The position numbers were made by a program, and so were the translations under genes. From the NCBI GenBank assembly GCA_964557575.1, contig CAZLBC010000001.1:62001-126000 (forward strand): a stretch of DNA of 64,000 nt, given 5' to 3'. Of this stretch, positions 40,490 through 49,416 are shown in pieces; within the stretch, counting starts at the first letter, position 1; each line of letters begins with the position of its first letter. The notes beneath the pieces are model-generated. The model was not told the origin of the DNA, ran no database searches, and saw nothing but the letters and a program-made list of their open reading frames with translations. The stretch comes from CAZLBC01 sp964557575. GTDB taxonomy: Bacteria; Planctomycetota; Phycisphaerae; SM23-33.

Positions 40490-40878
40490 TTTCGGACCCT
40501 CTGCAACGCCGAGTTCACTTGATCCATCGTCGGAATTATCAGTTGAAGCCCGGCGACCATGTCGCGCATCGGCAGCATGATGTTGTTGACCGACGCGACG
40601 ACCCACCACAAAAACGGCGTGCCGTAGAACATGGTCGAGACAAGATCGGGACGGCCTTCCATGTCCGGCGTGACGGTGTACGCGGGTTCCTGTCCGGTCA
40701 GCCTAATATGCGGCGGCTCCCAAAGTCCGTAACGGAACTGGCCGCCTTGCGCCAAAAGCTCGGTCATCCTAAAACGGGATTTCGACGTCTCCTTCACAAA
40801 AGTCTTCGGAGCTTCTTCCACGGAGTACGCGGACGATCGCCCTTCGGAACGTGAAACAGACGAGTTCGTAGTCGTCAT
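40486..40878 (-). CDS. Baseplate wedge protein, gp53-like, 130 aa
   Basis: ATG at 40878, coupled to the preceding gene by ATGA. The C-terminal half reads TMFYGTPFLWWVVASVNNI...LQLIIP, the pattern of T4 gp53-type wedge proteins (tyrosine, double tryptophan, then a LysM-like end that fixes the wedge to the hub). The Ser-rich N-terminus is probably flexible. Order TMP, this region, hub and spike supports the call. Confidence 0.75.
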   Translation of the reverse strand: MTTTNSSVSRSEGRSSAYSVEEAPKTFVKETSKSRFRMTELLAQGGQFRYGLWEPPHIRLTGQEPAYTVTPDMEGRPDLVSTMFYGTPFLWWVVASVNNIMLPMRDMVAGLQLIIPTMDQVNSALQRVRK

Positions 40879-41714
40879 TTAAGCCCTCTGATGTCCGTGC
40901 TACGGCCCGCACGCGTCGGAATGTCAACGCCCGGGGGGAAGAACCTTTTGAAATTCATGCCTATTTCAGCCCGGTGCGGGTACCCGAGAATCGGAGTGAA
41001 CGGACGCTGATACGTTATCGTCAAGTCCTGCGGAACGCCGTACAATCGAAGAAAACTTCCGTATTGCGTTACGACAACCGGAGGCTGCGTCGCGCCTCCG
41101 TAAAACCCGGCCGGGTCTTCTCGAATCTTCGTGAACATGTCAGACGCGGCATCAAGAATTCCTTCCAACGAATCGATAAGAGCATCAAGGACGTCCCCGG
41201 CTGTTTTCGCGGCTTGTATCACTTGCGCCTGCTGCTTCGCCAACGCGATCGCGTTGGCGTTGTTCGGCATCATAATCCGACGGCACCAAGAAATTTGAAG
41301 CTGCACACGCAAGAGTTCGATAAGACCGAACGCGTTGCTGGAAGCAGTCATAAGCGCGGCCGGACTTCCGAGGCTTTCAAGCCCCGCGTTGGCTGCGTTC
41401 GCGGTAAACGGGTTCGACGAATGAATGGTAAAATCAACGGAGTAATTCCGCCACTCGGTGGTCTGCCAAAAAGCGTACAACGGGACTTGCATCCCGGGGG
41501 TCGGCCCTACGTTCCAAATGTTGGTCAAGCCCTCTACAATCTCTTCGGGCCACGAGTGCATGAAAAGCATATCGTACGGGTGCCCGAAACGCTGCATATA
41601 CGCGATCGTGTCCGGAACGTAACGTCCGGGAGACGGAGTTGGCGTCCCCGACGCGACAAGACCGAACGCCGAGCCGGTGCTTAACGTGTTAGCTATTGAA
41701 GTGCCGAAAACCAC
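40875..41714 (-). CDS. Tail tube/baseplate protein downstream of tape measure, 279 aa
   Basis: GTG at 41714 has GAGAGGTGA upstream. Hydrophobic and aromatic near residues 40-105 (YMQRFGHPYDMLFMHSWPEEIVEGLTNIW), then a helical Ala/Leu-rich middle (about 145-200) and a beta C-terminus that refers to YGVPQDLTITYQRPF. Position directly after the tape measure and before gp53-like suggests a tube-initiator protein (compare gp48/gp54 in T4), but no motif proves it. Confidence 0.58.
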   Translation of the reverse strand: MVFGTSIANTLSTGSAFGLVASGTPTPSPGRYVPDTIAYMQRFGHPYDMLFMHSWPEEIVEGLTNIWNVGPTPGMQVPLYAFWQTTEWRNYSVDFTIHSSNPFTANAANAGLESLGSPAALMTASSNAFGLIELLRVQLQISWCRRIMMPNNANAIALAKQQAQVIQAAKTAGDVLDALIDSLEGILDAASDMFTKIREDPAGFYGGATQPPVVVTQYGSFLRLYGVPQDLTITYQRPFTPILGYPHRAEIGMNFKRFFPPGVDIPTRAGRSTDIRGLK

Positions 41715-41717
41715 GGG

Positions 41718-43475
41718 TCACCTCTCAAAATTATCACGGTTAAGCTGGCCGTTGAAATCCGGGTCCGTCGCCCACGAATCGTCTTCCGTGTTCTCGACAA
41801 TTTGCATCAGGGCATCCCGCATCTCGTTCAAGGCCCCGAACATTTTTTCAAAAACGGAAATGTCAAAAGGCGGAGCGGCGGAATCAGCACCCCCGGCCTT
41901 GGACGGGCGCGCCAACGTCTGCATCATCGCCGACAAGTAACGCCCCCATTCCTCGGCCGCCGAGTTTGACATGTTAGACCCGCCCGGAAGCGGAACAACA
42001 GCTTCCGGGTTTCCGCCCTCTCCAACCCACGCGAGCGTGGGCTGCGTAACGACGCCGCCCTCGGCCAACCTTGGTATTTTTCCAATTCCGACGGCCTTTC
42101 GCATGGAACCGATAATCGGCAAATTGTATCCCGTCATTTTGTTGACAAGGTCGATCACGTTACGGTTGATGAAACCCTTCGTCTCGGTGAACGCGGCGTC
42201 CATGGGTGCCCAAATCGCAGCCCACAACGCATCAGTGTCCACGTTGAACAACCCAAGGAAATTATTGAACCCGTCGCTGAGAAACTTGATGGCTTTCCCC
42301 GCTGCGGACTTTATCGAATCCCATATTCCGCCGGAAAGCCACTTCAAGTCGTCCCAAATCGCGGCGAATCCTCCGTCGTACCACTCCGTGAACTTCTTGA
42401 CCACGGAGTTCCACCCTTTCTTAATCAACTCCCAAAAGTCGGCGGCGTACTGTTTGATAGCTTTCCACGTTTGATCCGCGATTTCCCTGATGCTCCCCCA
42501 GCCGTTTTCCCCGTCGCCGGTGAACAGCTCCCACACATCATCGATCCAACCGAGAATAGACTTCCAAAAAGCGTTAGAGTCCACACCCATAGATTTAAGC
42601 GCGTCATTAAATCCAGACGAAAACATGTTTTCGTTGGTGAAAAACTTCTCGGATTTGTCGTAAAACTTCTTAGACCCCTCCGAAACATCCGTCCACATTC
42701 CAACCAGCGTATCTTTGAAAATCTTCGCGTACTCCGCGATGTCGTCCCAGTTGTCCCTGATCCAGTCAATCCCGCCCTTAACCGCCTTCAGCACCCACAG
42801 CAAAAGTTGGACAGCCCACCGCTGGATCACCGGCATCATAAAGTACACAAACGGCGCGATCGCCATCTTGAAAACCATGAGGATCGGTTCCATGATCGCT
42901 CTTACCGCCCCGAACAAGGCTCCTTCAAGCATGCGGTAAACAGGACCCAGTATCATCCATACAAGGTCTTTTATCAGACTCAAGCCCCCGGTTATGGCGG
43001 ACCACGCTATCTTCGCCCCTTTAACAACCATTCCGGTTATGCCGGAAATAGCCCCGCCGATTACACCCGTGACAAACCCGATGCCACCGGCCGCCGCGTC
43101 TATTCCGGTGTTCACAGCCGTTTGCGCGACGGTCCCGAGGGAACTCAGCCTGTCCTCGATAAACCCGATGCCACCGGCCGCCACGTCGATTCCGGTGTTC
43201 ACAGCCGTTTGCGCGACGGTCCCGAGGGAACTCAGCCTGTCCTCGATAAACCCGATGCCACCGGCCGCCACGTCGATTCCGGTGTTCACAGCCGTTTGCG
43301 CGACGGTCCCGAGGGAACCCAACCTGTCCGCGATACCTCCGAGAATGGTCGTGTCCGCGTCCTCGACGTCGTCCTTGATGTCTTGAACGTGCGTCTTGAT
43401 CGCCTCGATCTTCGTCACGAAGTCGCTGTCGTCGATCGTCAGCAGCCATCCTATGGTTTGCGCCGCGCCCGCCAT
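41718..43475 (-). CDS. Tape measure protein, 585 aa
   Basis: ATG at 43475 directly abuts the stop of the chaperone extension. After a short start come three near-perfect 29-residue repeats (SLGTVAQTAVNTGIDVAAGGIGF). A hydrophobic stretch follows (GVIGGAISGITGMVVKGAKIAWSAI and ILMVFKMAIAPFVYFMMPVI), then a Trp-rich helical region and a typical ending GGVVTQPTLAWVGEGGNPEAVVPLPGG. The protein sets tail length and is ejected with DNA. At 585 aa it is short, so the tail should be short for a myovirus. The repeats could change tail length by 29-residue steps. Confidence 0.9.
   Translation of the reverse strand: MAGAAQTIGWLLTIDDSDFVTKIEAIKTHVQDIKDDVEDADTTILGGIADRLGSLGTVAQTAVNTGIDVAAGGIGFIEDRLSSLGTVAQTAVNTGIDVAAGGIGFIEDRLSSLGTVAQTAVNTGIDAAAGGIGFVTGVIGGAISGITGMVVKGAKIAWSAITGGLSLIKDLVWMILGPVYRMLEGALFGAVRAIMEPILMVFKMAIAPFVYFMMPVIQRWAVQLLLWVLKAVKGGIDWIRDNWDDIAEYAKIFKDTLVGMWTDVSEGSKKFYDKSEKFFTNENMFSSGFNDALKSMGVDSNAFWKSILGWIDDVWELFTGDGENGWGSIREIADQTWKAIKQYAADFWELIKKGWNSVVKKFTEWYDGGFAAIWDDLKWLSGGIWDSIKSAAGKAIKFLSDGFNNFLGLFNVDTDALWAAIWAPMDAAFTETKGFINRNVIDLVNKMTGYNLPIIGSMRKAVGIGKIPRLAEGGVVTQPTLAWVGEGGNPEAVVPLPGGSNMSNSAAEEWGRYLSAMMQTLARPSKAGGADSAAPPFDISVFEKMFGALNEMRDALMQIVENTEDDSWATDPDFNGQLNRDNFER
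43078..43325. repeat. Three tandem 87-bp repeats inside tape measure gene
   Basis: Copies anchored at 43110, 43197 and 43284 are exactly 87 bases apart and nearly identical in DNA, coding 29 residues each. The high identity points to recent duplication or gene conversion. Confidence 0.93.
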
Positions 43476-43740
43476 TTACTTTCCTTTGCCTTGATCCCGG
43501 AGTCTCTGTTTGAAACGTTCCGCGTAGTTTTCCAAGCCCGCGCCCGTCGGACTGTTGGACGCCGCTTCTTCCATCTCCTTCTTCGCTTCGATTTGTTCCG
43601 CGTTCCACCGTTCAACGAAGTACGCTCTTTCGTACGGATACATCTTCCGCCACTCGCTGGGCGCAACCCCGATGTGGCGGTGCATCTCATACCGCTGGGA
43701 AAGAAGCGCGTCGGCGGTCGGCAGAACCCGGACGAAAAAA
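43476..43740 (-). CDS. Tail assembly chaperone C-terminal extension (+1 frame)
   Basis: This frame overlaps the end of the gp26-like gene and stops with TAA directly before the tape measure ATG. It has no plausible start or ribosome-binding site of its own. It codes a helical, charged segment (YEMHRHIGVAPSEWRKMYPYERAYFVERW...). Phage tail chaperones upstream of the tape measure are commonly extended by a programmed frameshift, and the position fits exactly. The shared frame begins at or before the U7 run at 43735-43741. The open frame extends to 43844 but is overlapped by the gp26-like gene there. Confidence 0.65.
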
Positions 43741-44541
43741 ATCGGCGTCGATCGGGAGTTTTCCCCACCAGTATTCGCCGCATTCCTCGCAGACGTACTC
43801 TTGTACGAGTTCCATCCCGACGTCCATGTCGTCCAACGCGTCACGCATCGCGAGCGTATCGTCTCCGGCGCACTTCCGAACGAAGTGGAACGCTTCGTCG
43901 ACGTCGATCAAATCGCCGTCCAGCGAATCGATACCGGCGGCCATCGCGTAAAGGTACGCCGGGTCCCCGCGCGTCGCGGAGATTCCAACGGGACGCGTTC
44001 GCGAATTGCTTCGCGACTCACGGGCCGCGCGCGCCTTGGCCTTCTCGCGCCGCACAAACTTGATCATCGCGATTTCGTCCATGACTCGCAACAAGCGCAT
44101 CCGCGCGGTGCGTCCGCAAACCGGAAGCTCCACGGGAAACGGCTCTGTCGCGTCTTCCGGAGGATGCTTGATGTGTACGTCTTCGGAAAGGTGTTTCGTA
44201 ACCCGGTTCGGTTCCTTGCAACGCGGACACGTCACAGTGAACTTGTAATCGTCCCCGTACTTTCTGTACGAGATCGCCCGTATTTGAAACATCATGTGGT
44301 ATTTGTCGCCGACCAGAAGCTGGTCGAAGTCGGGAACAGGGATTTCAACGACGCACTCGCGGATGACCGCGTCGAGAACTTCCGGGAATGTCTTGGGGTC
44401 CGCGTCGGCCAACATGGCCTCGTGTTCGCCCGTAACGGGTCGGACTGTCGCCTGTCCGCTTCCCGACTTGTAGTACCGTCCTTGCGACGCCAGCACGAAT
44501 TGCGGCGACGCGGGGGCAGACTCCGTCGAGGGGTTCGACAT
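43687..44541 (-). CDS. Tail assembly chaperone/baseplate protein, T4 gp26-like, 284 aa
   Basis: I start at ATG 44541 (MSNPSTESAP), eight bases after AAGGAG. Features match the T4 baseplate gp26 family: an early YYKSGSG and RPVTGEHEAMLADA segment, LLVGDKYHMMFQIRAISYRKYGDDYKFTVTCPRC near residue 85, and a second Cys pair CEECGEYWW near residue 245, which probably makes a zinc site. In such families the protein guides hub or tape measure assembly. The last 15 codons after the U7 run are in a frame different from the extension, as expected for the unshifted product. Confidence 0.72.
   Translation of the reverse strand: MSNPSTESAPASPQFVLASQGRYYKSGSGQATVRPVTGEHEAMLADADPKTFPEVLDAVIRECVVEIPVPDFDQLLVGDKYHMMFQIRAISYRKYGDDYKFTVTCPRCKEPNRVTKHLSEDVHIKHPPEDATEPFPVELPVCGRTARMRLLRVMDEIAMIKFVRREKAKARAARESRSNSRTRPVGISATRGDPAYLYAMAAGIDSLDGDLIDVDEAFHFVRKCAGDDTLAMRDALDDMDVGMELVQEYVCEECGEYWWGKLPIDADFFRPGSADRRRASFPAV
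43735..43741 (-). promoter_or_regulatory. Candidate U7 slippery frameshift site
   Basis: On the minus strand GAT TTT TTT CGT holds seven T in a row. A +1 or -2 shift here moves ribosomes from the gp26-like frame into the extension frame, giving a fused product of about 354 residues. Confidence 0.5.
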
Positions 44542-44584
44542 GGCAGTCACTCCTTGCTTGGTTGTAGAGGGTTGTTCCTCCGGA

Positions 44585-45415
44585 TTACTCGCCTTCAGCC
44601 GGACGCCCGGCCTTCCGGTTCTTTTTCTTCACGTCTTGCACGCAGCGTTCGTACTTGTCCTTGTCGTCCCTGCCGACGGAAACCGTGCAGATCGCCCACG
44701 GGTTTCCATCGTATTCGGCCTCCAAAACGCGGCGGACCGCGCGGTCGAAAACAGACTCGCGCTTCTCGCGTCTGGAAACTTCGGCTTTCCGCGAGTGCGG
44801 CGCGAACGCTTCAGAAAGAACGCCAAGACGAACCGCGTACCGTTCGAATTTTCCACCGTCCAGATCGCCGCGAACGATGTCCTCGGCGAGAAACCGCGCG
44901 GCCTTTCCGCGCTGAACGTCTGACATCGACTCCCACGGATCGGGCGTATCGGGCCGGTACCACTTGACCTTCTCGCCGTTGGCCACGTATTTCTTGGCTT
45001 CGGATTCGGAATCGAACTCGTCCTTGATTCCCTGCGGGTACGTTCGTTGCCCGCAGTAAAGAATATCGAACTGCGGAAGCGCGCCGTAACGGCTTTCAGG
45101 GGCCTCTCCGCGCGTCGGAACGATGCGGGCCTGTACCCAACCCACCAGTGTTCCTTCGCTGTTGTAAGCGTACTGAGGGCGCACGTCGGCCGGGGGCTTC
45201 GCGGAACCCGGCATGCGAACGCCAATGTGCGTGTTCTTCTCCTTGGGTTCTTCCACGCCTTCCCCGGGGACGCCGGAGTTCTCGACGATGTCGGAAACAT
45301 CGATGCCCATGGCTTGCGCTTCTTCAACGGACATGAAACGCCCGGCCGCGCCGGGAGATTCGAAGTGTCCGCCCGTGGGCAGCATGTTTTCAAGAAGCCT
45401 GTATCTTGCGTCCAT
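44585..45415 (-). CDS. Hypothetical tail protein, 276 aa
   Basis: ATG at 45415 has GGAG upstream. The N-terminal half is Pro/Gly/Glu-rich and flexible (SGVPGEGVEEPKEKN). The C-terminal half is helical and highly charged (SRKAEVSRREKRESVFDRAVRRVLEAEY) with a basic end. No family is recognised. It lies between the tail tube and the chaperone genes, a position often held by tail assembly factors. Confidence 0.62.
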   Translation of the reverse strand: MDARYRLLENMLPTGGHFESPGAAGRFMSVEEAQAMGIDVSDIVENSGVPGEGVEEPKEKNTHIGVRMPGSAKPPADVRPQYAYNSEGTLVGWVQARIVPTRGEAPESRYGALPQFDILYCGQRTYPQGIKDEFDSESEAKKYVANGEKVKWYRPDTPDPWESMSDVQRGKAARFLAEDIVRGDLDGGKFERYAVRLGVLSEAFAPHSRKAEVSRREKRESVFDRAVRRVLEAEYDGNPWAICTVSVGRDDKDKYERCVQDVKKKNRKAGRPAEGE

Positions 45416-45430
45416 GATTCAACTCCGAGT

Positions 45431-45988
45431 TCAGCTCACGCCAAGGTAGATGTAGTCGTCGACCGCAAAGCTGTAATCGAGCGTCACCGGCGCGTTCTGC
45501 TCATAGTTCAACTCGCGCTGCGGAATCTGAGTCTTAGGCCAAATACCGACAAGCTCCCACCGGCGAATGAACTGCGGAGAACCTCCGACCGGAGCCGGAC
45601 CGAACTCCAAGAAAACCCCGTTGGACTTGTAGCTGCTGGCGAACCCGAGCCAACCGGTGCGCTGGTTGAAGACCAACTGGTTCCAGTCATACAGCGTTTG
45701 GTACACGTTGACGTCCACGTAATCGTGAACCGACATCGTGAACGCTTCGGGAGTGGCTGGTTTGGTTGCGACATTCGAATACCCGGCCAAATACTGGATC
45801 ACTTCGGAATCGATCTCACGAGCCGGAAGCGACGCGGTCTTCACCGCGAGCATGATCGTGTTCACGTCACCGGAGTTGACCGCCGCCGGGACGGTAAGCT
45901 GCACCACCCCCATCCCGTCGCGCTGGGGTTCCCATCCCCCGGCGGGCGACGCAATGTGAGTAGCCAGTCCGTCATCTGGATATGCCAT
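45431..45988 (-). CDS. Tail tube protein, gp19-like, 185 aa
   Basis: ATG at 45988 has GGAG upstream. Size, beta-rich composition and position right after the sheath gene fit contractile tail tube proteins. The central part (VQLTVPAAVNSGDVNTIMLAVKTASLPAREI) and the end (LNYEQNAPVTLDYSFAVDDYIYL) fit the strand layout of gp19-like tubes. It would stack as hexamers to form the inner tube. Confidence 0.82.
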   Translation of the reverse strand: MAYPDDGLATHIASPAGGWEPQRDGMGVVQLTVPAAVNSGDVNTIMLAVKTASLPAREIDSEVIQYLAGYSNVATKPATPEAFTMSVHDYVDVNVYQTLYDWNQLVFNQRTGWLGFASSYKSNGVFLEFGPAPVGGSPQFIRRWELVGIWPKTQIPQRELNYEQNAPVTLDYSFAVDDYIYLGVS

Positions 45989-46008
45989 GATTCATTACTC
46001 CTATGCGG

Positions 46009-47964
46009 TCAGTTCCCCAAAATTTCGTCGAAAGACGCCCCTGTCGGCGTGATGACGAATTGCAGGATGATCTGCTCGGCCGCCTTGGTCGGCTGAACGT
46101 AAATCCGGCCGATAGCCTGATTCCGATCAATCGCCAAGGGGGGCGTCGTGTTCGCGTCCATGACCGCTTCCCAAGCGATCAACCCGCGACGAGCCTGCAC
46201 GGAACGCAGGTACGGACGCACCAACGATTCCCACTGGTTCCACAACGTCGGATCGTTCGGATCGAACACGAGGTACTCGGTCGACGTGGCGATCGTCTTC
46301 TTCAGTACGTTCAGAAGCCTGCGAACATTGACGCGGTCCAACGACGTCGACGCGCGCTGCAACGTGCGCTGACCCCAAAGGGTGATTCCCTGTCCCCGCT
46401 TGTTGACCCACGGGTTGATCGCGTTCTGCCCCGTTCCGGGGTTTCCGTACAGAAGTTCGCGTTCGGACCTTTCCGGGGAATACGTGATGTCTTCGATCCA
46501 CGTCGGCTTCGCGCGCTTCAAACCGGCCGGAGCGAACCACGGCTCGCCCACGTTGTCCGTGAACGCCATGACACTCGCGTGCGCGCCTTCGCTGGACGTC
46601 CACACGGAAATGTCGTTGAAGCTGTCGTACGTTCGAATCCACTGGTAAATCAGCGTCGCGTACGACGAGTTCAACGCGGCGAGCGGCGGGTCCGGAACCT
46701 CGGCCTCCTCGTCGTAGTTTCCATTGTGCCAATCGATGATCTCGTCCACGTCCAAATCGAACGGAGGCGCGATCAGCGCGATGGCGTCTTGCCGGGCCTC
46801 CGCGAGGCTGATCAACGATTGAACGACGGAATTGTGATACTGCCCGGGAGCGGCGACGATGTTGACGTCGATAAGCTCCGTGTTCGAAAACATCTGCAGG
46901 CCCGTCGACACCTTCCCGGATTTCGTTCCGACAAAGTCGGCGGCCGTGACGCCGCCGGTAAGCCCGTAATTCGTCGCGACCGAAGCATCCGGCTGCAACC
47001 CGGTCGTGATCGATTCAAGGTTGAAAAAGTTCGAGTCCGCGTTGACCGCCGCGATGAGCTTCGCCTTCGTCGTCGCGATGAACTCTTCTCCGGGGATCAG
47101 AGAACCATCGTAGTACGCCCCGATCCGGAGGTACGTCGTCGCGCCGACCAAAACCTCGTCGAGGCGAACGTAAAATCCGCGAGTCAAATCGGATTCGTTG
47201 GAATTGCAAAGGTCGCCTTCGCGAACTCCCTTGATCTTGATCGTGTCGTTCCCCCCGGCATCCTTGATGTTCGGGTAGGCCAAGGTCCCCTGCGTGCTGG
47301 CGTATATTCCGTCGTCCCCGTCGTTGAGGGCGACGCGAATCGACGTGGCGGTAACCGGGTCCAGCGTTTCTCCGGGAATCTGCGTGTCGTCGAGAACGTC
47401 AACCGTGATGTACTCGGAAACGCCGTTGACCTGCGATTCGACGTTCAACTGGGAAACGGCCTTGTACGACTCGACCTTCTGTCCTTGGTAAAATACGTCC
47501 AGCGTATACGTCAGCGCGGTCAAGTGCGTGATCTGCACGGAAACCTGACCGTTGACCCACGACCCGGGAGTGTTTCCGACGACCTTCAAAACGTCGGAAG
47601 AGCCGTAATAACCGGCCCCGTAATACGTTCCGAGATTCGTGAGCGTGACGCTTCCGTACGCGAGGTTCGATCCGGCGACACGTACGAAATACATCGTCGT
47701 GCCTGTCTTGTAGAAGTGTCTTCCGTGGTAAAGCCCCTGTGTGCCTCCGATACGCACGCTGTCAGAGTCTTTCGCGACGGACGGGGCCGGAGGACCGTAT
47801 TCCCGCTCAAGCGACGTGTCGCTGCTCAGAAGCGACAGCACGTTGGTGTTTCCGCGCGTCGCGGTGCCGACAACGCCTAAAATGGCGGTCGAAAGACGCG
47901 CGACGTAAAGGGAGAAATCCAGTTCTTGCGCGTATACGCCGGGGCTTACATTGGAAATCGCCAT
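46009..47964 (-). CDS. Contractile tail sheath protein, 651 aa
   Basis: ATG at 47964. The N-terminus VSPGVYAQELDFS is the classic sheath opening (PGVY.xE). The C-terminal domain has the conserved core: GEPWFAPAGLKRAKP, INPWVNKRGQGITLWGQRTLQ, NVRRLLNVLKKTIATSTEYLVFDPND and a closing TPTGASFDEI. Length is typical of myovirus sheaths. This is the strongest evidence that the phage has a contractile tail. Confidence 0.97.
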   Translation of the reverse strand: MAISNVSPGVYAQELDFSLYVARLSTAILGVVGTATRGNTNVLSLLSSDTSLEREYGPPAPSVAKDSDSVRIGGTQGLYHGRHFYKTGTTMYFVRVAGSNLAYGSVTLTNLGTYYGAGYYGSSDVLKVVGNTPGSWVNGQVSVQITHLTALTYTLDVFYQGQKVESYKAVSQLNVESQVNGVSEYITVDVLDDTQIPGETLDPVTATSIRVALNDGDDGIYASTQGTLAYPNIKDAGGNDTIKIKGVREGDLCNSNESDLTRGFYVRLDEVLVGATTYLRIGAYYDGSLIPGEEFIATTKAKLIAAVNADSNFFNLESITTGLQPDASVATNYGLTGGVTAADFVGTKSGKVSTGLQMFSNTELIDVNIVAAPGQYHNSVVQSLISLAEARQDAIALIAPPFDLDVDEIIDWHNGNYDEEAEVPDPPLAALNSSYATLIYQWIRTYDSFNDISVWTSSEGAHASVMAFTDNVGEPWFAPAGLKRAKPTWIEDITYSPERSERELLYGNPGTGQNAINPWVNKRGQGITLWGQRTLQRASTSLDRVNVRRLLNVLKKTIATSTEYLVFDPNDPTLWNQWESLVRPYLRSVQARRGLIAWEAVMDANTTPPLAIDRNQAIGRIYVQPTKAAEQIILQFVITPTGASFDEILGN

Positions 47965-48005
47965 CTTGCTCTCCTAACGGTCGGTTCCATCGACGAATTT
48001 CGCCG

Positions 48006-48731
48006 TCATTCGTTATTGTTACCGATCGCCCCCTCCACCGCAAAGGTGGTCAGCAGCGAGCCGTTGTCAAGTTCCCGGAGTTGCGTGACAATCCTGCGCG
48101 CGAGCGGAACCTTGGTGTACCCGCGCGCCATCCACGCCGTCACTTCGAGCGAAAGCGTGATGCGCACGTCCTTGAAGCCGTCCCCGGGTTCCAGATTACT
48201 CGCATCGGTCCACGATGAAGACTTCATAGCGACCTGACGCTTTCCCAAGAACCTGACCTCGTCGGGGACCTCTTCAAGCAGCATCGTCCAAAGCGGAGAC
48301 GTGAAGTCCACCTCGACGTATGTCACTTGGAGCTTGAACAGCCTGCGGATCAAATCGCGGAAGTACCACGCCTGATGCTGCGTCTTGCACCAAAGGTCCA
48401 ACTGGTACGGGAGCTTGACCGGCGTGGGCCAGTCCACGTTGTACCCGTACTTCAAATCCGGCGTAACGTACGCGGCTCGGATGACACCGGCGTTGTCGCG
48501 CTCGCCTTCGTACTCTTCCATCCCCGCTTCGGACAGGCTGGCGAACGGAAGCGGAACGTTCCCGTCGCGCGTCTTGGCCACGTCGCCGGTTCCGCGCGAC
48601 TCGTCCAAAAGGTCCTGCATGCTCGCGAACGCGCGCTGCGGAGTCGAGAACACGACGGGAACCGGAGACCCGCGCCATGTAAGCCGGTCGCGCCACCAAT
48701 TCAGAAGCGTAAGATGGTAGATTTCAAGCAC
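48006..48731 (-). CDS. Probable tail completion/terminator protein, 241 aa
   Basis: The best start is GTG 48731 (MLEIYHLTLLNWWRDRLTW); no ATG lies nearby. The sequence is rich in aromatics (LPYQLDLWCKTQHQAWYFRDLIRRLFKL) and has a middle beta segment. Its place just upstream of the sheath gene is where tail terminator or tail completion proteins are coded in contractile phages. No diagnostic motif is visible. Confidence 0.58.
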   Translation of the reverse strand: MLEIYHLTLLNWWRDRLTWRGSPVPVVFSTPQRAFASMQDLLDESRGTGDVAKTRDGNVPLPFASLSEAGMEEYEGERDNAGVIRAAYVTPDLKYGYNVDWPTPVKLPYQLDLWCKTQHQAWYFRDLIRRLFKLQVTYVEVDFTSPLWTMLLEEVPDEVRFLGKRQVAMKSSSWTDASNLEPGDGFKDVRITLSLEVTAWMARGYTKVPLARRIVTQLRELDNGSLLTTFAVEGAIGNNNE

Positions 48732-48735
48732 GCTG

Positions 48736-49104
48736 TCACACCATTGTCGCCGCGCCGAGAATCGTCTTCAAGGCCACGCCGCCGACGTGTTTGAGTATCT
48801 TCTCAACCGCAACGCCGACAGTCTTCTTCGCGTTTTCGCGCATCACGTCCAGCCGCTTCTGGTGACGCGCCGCGAGGGCCAACAGCTTCGCCGACGCCTG
48901 CATCTTCTTGATGTTCACGTCCGGCGACAAAACTTCCGAAGGAAGCGTCTCGATGTACGCCATGACCAAGACGGCTTCCGCCCCCTCGATCCCGACAACC
49001 CGGATGTCTTCGCGGTGCCGGTCCATCCAGCTTTGACCCGCCGACTTCAAATCATCGACGATCCCTTGGACGTTCAGGTCTTCAACAAAGTCTTCCCACG
49101 CCAT
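48736..49104 (-). CDS. Hypothetical head-tail joining protein, 122 aa
   Basis: ATG at 49104. Helical and amphipathic, with a Lys/Ala/Leu-rich centre (KKMQASAKLLALAARHQKRLDVMRENAKK) and a hydrophobic Val/Ala/Gly-rich C-terminus. Five bases separate it from the next gene. No family is recognised; position suggests a tail completion or head-tail joining factor. Confidence 0.58.
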   Translation of the reverse strand: MAWEDFVEDLNVQGIVDDLKSAGQSWMDRHREDIRVVGIEGAEAVLVMAYIETLPSEVLSPDVNIKKMQASAKLLALAARHQKRLDVMRENAKKTVGVAVEKILKHVGGVALKTILGAATMV

Positions 49105-49105
49105 G

Positions 49106-49390
49106 TCAGTTGTCCTCGCTTTCGCCCTCTTCGGCTTCCGGCGGCGAGTTGTACACCTCGTTCAGCGAAATCCACGCGTCGCGGTTCGCTTCCGCCATGG
49201 CCTTTTGTTGATCGTCGTTGTAATCGTCCCAGTGCTCGACGACATCCGTAGCGGCTTCCGTCGCCGATTGAACCGCCGGTTTCTGTATCTCGAACGTCGT
49301 CTGGTCGATCGGCGGCTCCGGACACCACCAGCATCCCTGCACGGACAGCAGCGCGACAAAAAGAACGGCAACCGAAAAAGTCTTCCGCAT
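49106..49390 (-). CDS. Small lipoprotein, possible outer spanin, 94 aa
   Basis: ATG at 49390 has AAAGGGA upstream. A signal peptide is clear: MRKTF, a hydrophobic core VAVLFVALLSV, then QGC as a lipobox with Cys 20 as the lipidated residue. The mature part is short, Pro/Gln-rich at first, and acidic. Outer spanins (Rz1-like) are small Pro-containing lipoproteins that work with a membrane-anchored coiled-coil partner; one such gene lies two genes upstream at 49755-50123. Spanins disrupt the outer membrane, so a Gram-negative host is implied if the call is right. Confidence 0.6.
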   Translation of the reverse strand: MRKTFSVAVLFVALLSVQGCWWCPEPPIDQTTFEIQKPAVQSATEAATDVVEHWDDYNDDQQKAMAEANRDAWISLNEVYNSPPEAEEGESEDN

Positions 49391-49416
49391 TTCAAAATCC
49401 CTTTCCGAAAAAATTA

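Noticed and set aside
43078..43325. Regular repeats that might be a CRISPR array
   Set aside because: The repeats are contiguous 87-bp units in frame with the tape measure protein and have no spacers.
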